Below are positions 10,508-20,825 of a DNA stretch of 39,072 nt, piece after piece. The stretch is taken from NCBI GenBank assembly GCA_028565635.1, contig JAOXYB010095826.1:1-39072 (forward strand). Direction: 5' to 3'. A model generated the notes under the pieces. That model saw nothing but the letters and a program-made list of their open reading frames with translations, did not search any database and was not told the DNA's origin. The position numbers and the translations under genes are program-made. How positions within the stretch are numbered: position 1 is the first letter of the stretch; the number at the start of each line of letters is the position of its first letter. This DNA is from Phoronis ovalis (lineage: Eukaryota > Phoronida > Phoronidae).

Positions 10508-13500
10508 TTAGAAATTAGTAATTTCTCTTATACCATCAGCTTGCATTATACCGGTAGGCTGCTCACTGTCTACCACGAAATAGGTGCTTTCATCATCGAC
10601 AGTGTAGCTAATGGTGTCGTCTTCTATCTTCTCTTTGGCTTTGTGTAAGAAAGGCATTGGTATGTCCGGTGCTTGTTCTTGTTTTGGACTACTCGGGTCT
10701 ACAAATGTTAGTTCAATAAATAATTTGTCAGATGTCATAGACAAAACTTTGACACAATCGTCAGCCGTTGGTCTATGTTCTGGAATTTTCTCCCAACAGT
10801 TTGTCATTAGTGTTAACCATGGTCCGCACGGTGAAGAGTATTTACGCAAATTGATGTTGGGACGCTCTCCTTCTTTTACCATTTGAACAAACTGAAACTG
10901 GTCCACTCCACCTACGCTGTCTACTATATCGAAGTAAGCCTTCTTAGCATACCACATCTCGTACAGAATCATGCCAAAGCTGTACATATCGGCTTTATAA
11001 TTATATGGCTGAGACTCTAAGACTTCTGGCGCTAGATAAGAGAGAGTACCACACAATGTTCCAGATATATCCGACTGCGGTTTGGTAAGCCCAACGTCGC
11101 TGACTTTGACGATATCGTCGTTTGCACCAGTAACCTATTGATATTAAAAGGCGACTATTAACATATCATAAGGTATAGACGGTAACAGGAATTGTGAGAA
11201 ATACAAAAGTAGCTAAACCGGTGTTGCGTAGAAAAAAATTAAATAGAAGCAACCTGAACTTGCACGTATAAACCCGTATCATACCACCACGCTGCTGGTA
11301 GGCAATGTGGTAATAGCTTTGTTGACGCTGAGTAAAGAAAAGACACAAATGAATTTAATCGCGTGTCGATCTTGTTCTTACCAGGATGTTTTCCAATTTC
11401 AAATCACGGTGAATAAAGCCCATGCTATGAATGAAATCTATGGCTTCTGCCAGTTGCAAAGCCATGTTGCAAACATAAGCAAATGCTTGGCGCTGAGCAC
11501 GAAAATCATCTCCTTGTTTAGCAGTTATCCTCTCTTCATGCTTAAATATTGCGTCTCGTAGAGTACACGAACACAATTCGGTCAACATTATTAAATGTTC
11601 GCTATCAGGTTTCCAGTAAATGATTCCAACATAGGCAACGATGTTTTCATGTTGTAATGCTCTGAAAATTGTGAAACATACATTTTTAAATATTTTTTCA
11701 CGTTACATCTTACACTTTAGAGAGTGCAATTTGTTTAGTGTATGCATATTCTAAAGCACATACCTGAAAACATGCAAATCTACATGTCAAGATGAAAATA
11801 TACTATGACTATATATGTTGCAAATGTAAATAATGTAACTACTGAAGTGCATTGCAATATTTATTAAATATATTAAAAAAGACTTATCACGTACTACACG
11901 CTAACTGACATTTTACATTAATACTAAGCCAAAACCAAAAAGTAGTGTAGCCATACCTAAGTGTTTCCTCTTCTGAACAAAAGTCCCCAACATTTGTATC
12001 ACTCATATCTTCACGCATAACTTTCGCCGCAACATTGCGTTTGGAACCATCTTTCTCATAGAATGGAACAGCATAAACCCTGGCAAACGATCCATTAGCG
12101 ATGAATTTTCTTTTGTCCCAACCAATATTCTCAATATTTAGATCAAATTCCTTCAAATGCCGTATATTGAACAAGTAAAGTTGTCCTCTTATTCTTTCAC
12201 ACGCCCTATAAAGGGGGTTATAGTGTGATAGTTGTTTCTTGGTACTTCTTTCATCTGCTTCTACATTGTTAATCAACTGCCTATCAGCTTTGATTAAACT
12301 CGGAATCAGCTGTCTCATATGCTCCAACGACTTTTTTAAATTAGTTAGCTGTCCTTCGACAACGCCTTCTTTGATATCTTTCTTCTGCAAACCAGTTATA
12401 AGGGCCAAGGTCCATTCCCGCATAGCCGCCACTCTGTTTGCCTTGTACCACCTAATTTGAAGGCCATGTTGAAATTTTTCGTGTATGGCAAGTCCGCCGA
12501 TAATAGGTAATGCAATAACTGTCGCTACTAGCGCAAGCGGAACCCATAATGGAGACGTAAGACCTATTATAATCTTCTCTGTTTTCGAAAATAAGTGTTC
12601 ACCTGTCGGGGTAACTATTGTTTGAGTTCTAATTGGAGTGGCAACATTGTCATATTGCATACTGCCTTCGACATCTTTCAGCTCATCATCTAAAAGATTA
12701 AAGCTACACATGAATTGTTTCATTAGCTTTTCCTGAGCTTTACGGAATACTCCTTGACGCTCATCCCACTGGGTTATTTCTTGCTCTAGAGCTTTCTGCA
12801 TAAGATTGGAAGCTCTAAGATGAATGACTTCCATATTGTCGTCATCTGGAACCTAAAATGAAACAAAAATATATCCCTTTGTATCATATTCTACTTTTTA
12901 TATAACTTCTGCTACGGACTGCACTCTAGAGAAGCAACCATCTAAATTTGAAAGATTGATGCTACTGAATGAACAAACGTACCTCACTTTCATTCCAGCC
13001 AAGTAATCTTTTTTTCGTGTCCTCATCATTTATATGAATGTATACAGCATCTACGATTTTATCAATCTCTTTTTCTAAAAGTTCTTCCAAATGCCACAAA
13101 ACTTTCCCTGAATTTTTTTCGAATTTTATCAATCGTTCTCTGATATAATTAGCTTTATCTTGTTTTTCTTGTGCTGTTTTTCTAGCATTCGAAATACGTG
13201 TTCTTAAGGAATGCATGACACGTTCAGTCAGGTGCTCCAGCCATCTAAATAAAGCAATAAGAAATGAGAAATCTTAAAATATTTTTTAAGCGAATTTACT
13301 CTCTCTAATATAAAGAATGTTATGGTTCAGCATTGAAATCATCCAAGATTACAGTTTAATAAGCAATTCAGTCACCAGGGTAACATATCTAAACTTGGCG
13401 TGTTTACATATATGCAGAATCGGATGTGCATGCTGCCTCACAGTCTGAATAAATCCATCCGTTAGTGTTCTGTACCTTCTCAACTAACGTCTGGGCTTAA

Positions 13501-16500
13501 CCACAGTCAATTTTTGTTTATTATCTCGAAAAGCAGAAGGATGATAATCCCTTTATTTCTATATAAAGTGCCATGAAAGTTTGACACCAATCAAATTGCA
13601 GCTTACAATACTAGGTAGAACAGTGGACTAAGCGGGTAGGTCCATCACACGCATACTGTAATGCCAGGCTTTATCTCTAGTCCGCTAAGCAAAAACCAAG
13701 CTCCCCGGCGATACCTATTCAGAATGAGTCATAATGACAGAATAGACGTGGTAGGCGACGATGGATCACGCAGAGAGAAAGGCTTATCGCAGTTGGCAAA
13801 AGATTGATGACGTAATTATTTCGGTCTTTTTAAATTGAAGCAATATAACAAAAATTGACTATGGTTAAGCTCAGACGTTAGTTAAGAGGGTACGGAACAC
13901 TAACGGGTGGATTTAGTCAGACTGGCTGCCTCATTGCAATTTTGTCGTGTTGTTGCGTAATCCGCACGTTTGCTTTTGTTTAGGACGTCATACACCAATG
14001 CAAGAAAGCGTGTACTGATCAACTTTATTTTACAATATATTTCGTTTATTAGGACAACAATGACATCTGGAGAACAGCAAAGCGAAACTGAATGTCCGCA
14101 GAAATCGCCAGATGTAGGTATTAATGATGTTGCATTGAGCAATGTGTTTAACATTTGTTTTTACTTTTAATGTACTCTTTGAAATTTGAGGTTTGTGCAG
14201 CAAACAAGACAGAGTAAGAGTAATGTAACTTATCTTTCGAACTTAAATTAGCTTTTATATTATCATTCGAACTATAGGCAGTCTGTAGGTACCAACAAGT
14301 CAGCATATGTATGCTCATGTGTCCATTGATGTATTAATTTTTGCATCTCTACTTGTTCGTTTGCTGCCTTAAATATGATTCATTTACATTTTATTTTCAC
14401 ATGCGTGTTAGGTATCAATTACAGTGCCCACTGAACAGAAAAGTAAACAAGAACAATCTTCATCTTCTATAACATCATCTAACAGTGAAGTTTGCCGCAT
14501 ATGTTACCTTGGTGACGGAGAAGTGGGTTAGTGTTATATCCAAACAATGAGGCATATACAAAGGTAGCTAGTGAGTATTAGCGCGTATTATTCATAAGAA
14601 ATAACTTAAAAGGTTAAAACTGAAGAGAGCAGGTTTGTACGGCATTATCTAGCTAATCAAATATATGTGGAATCACAAGTAATAAGACATGATACTAAAC
14701 TCGCATATCGATGAAACTGTACCGAATGGTATATACCAACGACTATATTTTTCGTATTATTTGAAATGGAAAATTGTCTGAATAGGATTAAACATATAAA
14801 ATAAACCCCAAAACCATTCTCCTAATTAACCCCCCCCCCCAAAAAGCTAAAAAATCGAATAAACGTCCACTCTCCAGTAATCCCCGGTGCGATCTCCAGT
14901 AAACTCCCCGGGGGCCCCCCGGGACGGTCTCCAGTAAATACCCGGGGCGGTTGTTCAGAGAATGACACAAATAAGTTGATTTTCTCTTATTGGATTGTGT
15001 TATCTTTAAAAGGTTCGAAGGATTTTCATTTTTTTTAAGGAAATATATTTTATTTATATTTCCCACTAATTTCCTTCAATAGCTGCTTGGCTCGCTGTAT
15101 GCACTTGGAGTCACTACCTTCTTATAAGTATTCTGCGGGAATCTCCAATGCATTTTAGAGCTAGATATATGTCCGCAACTATGTTTTTTAAACAAATTAT
15201 TAAATTAATTATCAAAAATGTCACTTGAAAAGAACTAAATGTTGCCAAAAAAATTGCATTAAAATGATAATTATGGGGGTAATTGTTTATTCCTAATAAA
15301 TTAACCCTTTCTAATAAACGCCGATCCAGAACCAGAATATGAATTAAACGCGCGCCCTTAACAAACGCCAACTTCAGAAACTCGAAAATGAGGTAAGCGT
15401 CCGGGCTTTTATTTGGAAAATTACGGTATTAAATCTTTTCCAAAATACGTCTAAATATGTAAATCTAAACATTCAATAATCAAAAAGAACATGTATGAAG
15501 CTTCGATCGTTTTCACAAAGCCGTATTATTGTTATTGCAGAGGAACCATTAGAAACTACAAACTGCGCCTGTTAAGGTACTCTTAGCAAAGCACATCATA
15601 CATGCTTGGCGAACTGGATTAAAACTAAAAATTCAATTACTTGTGAGATATGCAGTAACAAGTTCAGCTCTTTCGAGTCTTTTGAATGTCCATCGTTAAG
15701 TACGGTAAGTGTCGACCTGTTATATGTTAAACAAACTACTGTTAGAGAAGAGTGCGATTTATAAAAAGGGTTTTTACACATAAATAAGTTGTCGCCGCTA
15801 AAGTAACTTCGCTTTCATCTGCGGAGCGCAGGAATCGTTTCTTCACTATACACTTCGTTGTGAATATCCTGGAACGTACTGTGAGAATATTGCTGAAGAT
15901 GCTTCTTTTTGTACCTGTAACTTTTTATTTCGATAGGACGATACAGTAAAACACTAGTATGTTCTTATTATTTGTAGTAAAATGATAATAAACCATATGC
16001 ATGCACTTGAGGGTGCTGCAGTCAAACCCTTTTCCCATAATCCTCTAGTTTCTTTTCATAACTATACAATTAGATAAGTTATTTTCATTACATTTCAGAA
16101 CATGCGTTTGAGGTTTGCGTACGCCATATACCTAACAGGAGTTATAATATTACTGGTTATATTTGGATACATATCTGAAATAAACAGAAACGAAAGCGAG
16201 GCAGTTTTTGGCATTGGTATTTTCATTGTGTTGCTTTGTTCTATCTTACTGATTTACGATATAGCTGAATGGTTTGCGTTTGAGTATTATCAGTGCCATG
16301 CAAACAAGCGAAGAAGATTTCTAATTCAATACGTGTAGTTATGTTCATTAGCTACTGATATTCGGAATACAGTATCACACAACTTGGACATTTGCATGTT
16401 TAAAGTTTCGTTGTATATGTTTGCTTGTAATCATTCACAAATACGGTGTCTGCTAGTCCGGATTAATCATCATAGTTTCACATAGTTGTTTGATTTTCTA

Positions 16501-19500
16501 ATTAAATATTACAAAGTACATTAAATTTTCTTTTTGTGTTCGTATAAATGTAATATCCACTTACGCATAATGTTTTTCTACTTTGAGCCGTAGACTAAAT
16601 GGGACGAGTTTTTGGATGCCATCCAGGAGCTTCCGGAAATTTTCTGTTTCTCCGGCCCCACTACGAATGCGTCTAGCAGCCTGTAATTATATTTGCAATA
16701 ATAATGTGTGATTCATTTTTGCTTGTGACTTTCGTTCATAATATGTACATGGACTACGCACTATACATATTATGCCCATTGTTAATGGGATACATGGTAA
16801 TTATAATGTATCAAATGGCCTGGTAAACACAATGTATATCTGTTGCGTTCGCATGTCGAAAATATCCCGCTGAGCAACAATAATGTGCACTTTTCACATC
16901 AAGTTTCATTTACACCTGTGTAGTTAGGTATGATGAGTATCACCTCCAAAAATTAGGAGGGTACTAAAACTATGCAATTTCAGTCTGCTAAATAATAAAG
17001 GTTATCAAGTAGAATAATGAATTAAAAATTTGAGCTGGGAATGTTTTGCTTATTACCTCTGTAGTGGACAGATAAAAGACTTGTTTTTCGGGATCTAACC
17101 CTGTCCAGCACCTTTGCAGTCGTTGTAACGTTTTACTTCGTACTTCTTCTTCTTCCTGTATTGGCACTTGATCCCATTTGTTGAAAACAAAGATGGCAGA
17201 TTTAGGATTGAAACTTTGTAAAGTATCCCCTCGTTTGTTTTCATGTATAGCTTTGAGAAGACGTTCAAGCTAAAAAAGCGTTAAAGATCTTATTGTATAA
17301 ATGTATAGTACATACAAATACTTTAAAAAGAGACTTATGCAACGCTATCCCAATGTTTAACAGTCCCAATATGAAGGAACATAATAGTGTATTAATCCCA
17401 CTAAAATAACGGGCATACATGTGTATGCATTTTATTAACACATCGAACACCGGCTGGAAGCAATAATGCGCGTCTCAAGTGGGAGAGAGTCCTTACATTT
17501 TAAACATTTTATTTCAATCTGTAATCCTGGTGTGAAAGCAAGTTAAGCGGACTTACCCGGTCTTCTTGAACTCCACCAGCATTACCGCTGTTGATGACGT
17601 AAATAAAGGCAAAAGCCTTGGGTAAATAATCCATCACAATTTTTGTCATTTCTTCATTTTCACCAATGCCAGGACTGTCCACAATAAAAACATTACCCTG
17701 AAATGAATAATTTTATTTCAGCGTGGAAAAAAATGTAACCATTTTCTGGGACTAACATGCAAAATCGAAGTTGATGTCTATATATTTCTACTTTTTATCA
17801 ACCCACCTGCAACAATGGTATAGGCCAGAAAATGTCGACATGTCTATACTTTGTTGCCTTCCGATCTGGAGAGTTAACGTACTGATTCAAAAGTTCCTGT
17901 ATATTCGAATCACCTTTTGCTGACAAATTTATTTCCTGCGCTACAACATATAAAATATTATTGTGATGCATTATTTGTATTGTTCTTGAATAAGAAATTA
18001 AGAAAGAAAAAACATTAACAAAATATAAATATCAATCTACATCGTGAGATTGATCCAATTGAGTTAAATATCAGTGATGTGCCAGACATGCCCAGACGGT
18101 AACACTCAGTGATGTGCCAGACATGCCCAGACGGTAACACGCTTTTGACAAATCGACACAGGGTTCGTAACCGAAGAAAAGCTTTACAATATTTGATACA
18201 TAGTTGATACATTTGACTTCAGACTTTACTATGGCGGCCCTATGCCGATATGTTTGCATACCGGTAACGTGCCAAACGTTTCAAAAACCATAAGGTGCGC
18301 CAATTGTTTCAAAATTCCGTCATTAGAGTAATGTATTGCAATGTCCCCGTAACGTGCCAAACGTTTCAAAAATTAAACGGTAGTAATGTTTTTACAATAC
18401 TATTTTGAAACATTTGGCGCGTTAACGTGCCGTTCGTTTCAAAATGTCTTCAACTTTATATATAAAAGTAAGGAAAAACATTGTATAATTGACAAAAATA
18501 ATGCATTTTCATAACATTTTTCTACAATACAATAATGTAATTTTGAAACGCTTGGCACGGCATATCGCCCTGAGATACTGTCGTGTTGTCGACTTGTAAA
18601 AAACAACTCGACAACACGGCAATTCAGTATGAAATGTCGTGTTGTCGACTTGCAAACAAGTTGAGAAGTCGACAACACGACAATAGGTCAGGGCCACCAT
18701 ACTTTACAGATGATAAGAACTTTAGCCGCCAATAAGGATAATAGAACACGACTTCTGCAATGAGGGGAATGAGACGGTCTTGGTTTCTGCGAAAAATGCA
18801 TACAATTGTATCTCTTTTTTACACCCACCTGGTACGTCCGGATCTAAGAAATGAACAACGGCTCTTTTTTGTTCACTGTTTTTAAGATTACAAATGATTG
18901 ACGTAGCGCTGAGCAGAGAGTATGGTAATACATCTTCTCCCAGAATCAAGTTCAACAGACTGCTTTTTCCAGCAGAAGTCTCTCCTGTCACAAAGAAATT
19001 AAATACAGATATAATTATATTTGTTTGTTATCACTAGCCCATAAGCTTTTTCTTGCTACAGTGTATAATTATATGCAAACATACACAAATTATATATCTT
19101 ACATGAATTGGCATTGATCAATTACAAACTGTAAGAAAAATTCAATCTTTTTTAATTATTAATAGAACTGGTGGAAGGAGGCGTCTTTATAAACATATTT
19201 GTTTTGTGCCTGCTTGAACTTAATTATGGATAATGACTTCCATATATTTTGAAATCAATGCAATCCCCACATGGAAGAGACCCTTGAAGATATTGGTCTA
19301 TTTCTTAGACCAATATGCCATCCGAACTCAAAATATCCATCAATGTCTAGGGATTTTGGTTTCGCAAATGGACTAATTTCTCAGCCAATTCAAACCCAAT
19401 GTATCATTTGCCCGAATCCCCTATACATTGTAATAGTGTGTTACACGTTAGATATGAGGTAACAGCACTATATTACAACAGGGGATTGCGTTCATAGTTT

Positions 19501-20825
19501 CCCCCATTATAACAGGGAATGCAATCTGAATCGGGTACATTTCTAGGTGACCATTTGTGGGGTTTCCGCTCGAAATGCAGATCCATCGGGATTTTGTTGA
19601 AAATTTAATGAAAATGGGACAAATTTTTAGAAATTTTCTTAGTAAATGAAAAAGTGACCAATTTGGCAGCATATCTCCGTATTCATCATATATGTAAGTG
19701 TTTCTCCGGGAAGAGAGACCAATTTCATTAACACTGAATTGTTTCTTGTGAATACAGTTTACTACGTAACATATGAAGAACCGTACCTGCTACTAGTATG
19801 GGACATTCGTCATTCACCAGTTCTGAGTTAAATATGACCAATTTTTGATCAAAAGCAGGAGCAACGAATGTCACTTGTTCTTTAATTTCGGGATCAAGTT
19901 TAAGTTTCTCAGTGATAAACTCAAGTAAACTGATGTACGTTTTGGACAATTCCTGCCGCTGTATCTTATCTGCGTCTATAATGTCCTTAAACAGGTCAGC
20001 AGCCTACAGTGACAGATAATTGTTTTCATTTATCATAAAATTAACACCGCCAGAGAAATCGTAAAAATAATCGTTTAGTTACCTTTGGCAAGGACTTTGA
20101 TCATGTCGTTATCGTTATAACTTAATAAAGAGTTTAATTATTCTTTATTCAGCATAAACAAGCACTCCAAACTATTATTAGCCTATTTCGTTTTCCAATG
20201 TTGATAGTGTAAAATTTTTACAGTATTTTCTTGCAGTAAAACCCAAAATAAAACAAAATTTGGCATGTTTTAGGAACTGACCATTGCTTAAAAGCATAAT
20301 CATCTATATTTATCAATCATACAAAAAATGTCATATGTAACGAAACTTATATATTAACATATCAATACCAGATTTTTGCAAGTCTGGCTTCGATCAAGAC
20401 TAGCTTTACCCCGTGGGATCCATTGTCAGAAACATCGCAAAGTTACGAATCCGTAAACACTTACGATTCGGTAACTAGGTAAGATTCTTACACTAGTTGT
20501 AAAAGTACGATTTTTCTGGCAACACATTTTGCTCCTGTAAGTCCTGATTTACATAATTGTAACTAAACAATGTTTCCGACAACAGCTATCGATTGGTAGT
20601 CCATTTCTGTTATATTGACAAAAACATAAACCAACTTACAAAGTTTGTTAGAGGCTTTTGCACTTCCAGTTTGCTTAACAAAAGGCTTTTCAAATCTTCT
20701 AATGTTTCAAGGTTTTCATACTGGATGTTATTTGCTTCAAGAAGGTTGTATGCTTTGATAAAATCAGTGATCTCTTCCACATCTTCGCGCGTGTATGATA
20801 CATCTGATTTGCTTCCCTCCGACAT
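10508..20825 (-). CDS. Gene A: dynamin-like GTPase fused to DSTYK-type protein kinase
   Basis: Eleven phase-consistent exons: 20640-20825, 19787-20003, 18829-18984, 17807-17940, 17557-17697, 17057-17269, 16565-16680, 12983-13244, 11957-12852, 11382-11661, 10508-11134. Product 1075 aa. The start ATG at 20823-20825 has an in-frame TAA 9 nt upstream. Residues 135-143 are the P-loop GETSAGKSS; G3 is DSPG at 238-241 and G4 NKWD at 308-311, the dynamin-superfamily pattern. Helical regions flank a hydrophobic hairpin at about 569-598. The C-terminal kinase has a Gly-loop NGSFARV near 728-734, Lys752 in VAAK, HRD 858-860, Asn865, DVG in place of DFG at 880-882, and APE 902-904. The run DVGLTKP...SG...GT resembles the DSTYK activation segment as I recall it. 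All catalytic residues are present, so activity is expected. Probably a membrane-associated GTPase-kinase; substrate unknown. Divergent from gene B; a MARCH-like gene lies inside intron 7. Confidence 0.88.
13441..13924. mobile_element. 484-bp MITE with long TIRs and 9-bp target duplication
   Basis: The element starts CAGTCTGAATAAATCC and ends GGATTTAGTCAGACTG. The terminal inverted repeats extend imperfectly for about 75 bp. It is flanked by exact 9-bp repeats GCTGCCTCA at 13432-13440 and 13925-13933. Long TIRs with a 9-bp duplication fit a Mutator-like (MULE) non-autonomous element; this assignment rests on those two traits only. No transposase is encoded. It sits in intron 7 of gene A, and its right end is 135 bp upstream of the MARCH-like start codon. 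A second copy in the same orientation is at 36133. Confidence 0.88.
14060..16338 (+). pseudogene. MARCH-like RING-CH E3 ubiquitin ligase with in-frame stop
   Basis: Four exons join in phase: 14060-14113, 14412-14526, 15541-15704, 16099-16338; about 189 codons. A short Ser-rich N-terminus leads to a RING-CH domain: CRIC near residues 47-50, then CAC at 65-67, H-x2-C, the CLxxW signature and a final CEIC. The spacing matches the C4HC3 consensus. Exon 4 encodes two transmembrane helices and a short basic tail, as in membrane MARCH ligases that ubiquitinate surface proteins. However, codon 68 is TAA (15573-15575), directly after CAC, where the family carries an ordinary residue. Everything downstream is still open and well conserved, so this is either a very young pseudogene, a null allele or a base error. 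It is nested antisense within intron 7 of gene A. An ATTAAA at about 16501 may serve for polyadenylation. Confidence 0.75.
14830..15430. repeat. Probable degenerate repeat within MARCH-like intron 2
   Basis: A short GC-rich patch at 14880-14950 holds three 'CTCCAGTAA' words and CCCCGGGGGCCCCCCGGG. It is followed by AT-rich sequence with several 'AATAAACGC'-like words and ends near CCGGGCTTTTATTTGG. The composition differs sharply from the flanking intron, which suggests an old repeat insertion, but I find no clean terminal repeats or target duplication. Confidence 0.4.
18071..18140. repeat. Perfect two-copy 35-bp tandem repeat
   Basis: Positions 18071-18105 and 18106-18140 are identical, starting TCAGTGATGTGCCAGACATG. 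It lies in intron 3 of gene A, between the exon carrying the GTPase P-loop and the next exon. Confidence 0.95.
18230..18701. mobile_element. 472-bp foldback DNA element with internal subrepeats
   Basis: The ends are TATGGCGGCCCT and AGGGCCACCATA, a 12-bp TIR with one mismatch. CTTTAC occurs immediately outside both ends (18224-18229 and 18702-18707), a likely 6-bp target duplication. Inside are repeated words GTAACGTGCCAAACGTTTC in the left part, inverted partners such as TTTGAAACGCTTGGCACG on the right, and two hairpins built on TGTCGTGTTGTCGACTTG at 18579-18682. No protein is encoded; the open frames here are repeat artefacts. It lies in intron 3 of gene A. Confidence 0.78.

Noticed and set aside
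18071-18682. CRISPR-like or satellite array
   Set aside because: Repeats are two-copy or inverted parts of a foldback element without regular unique spacers, in a eukaryotic intron.
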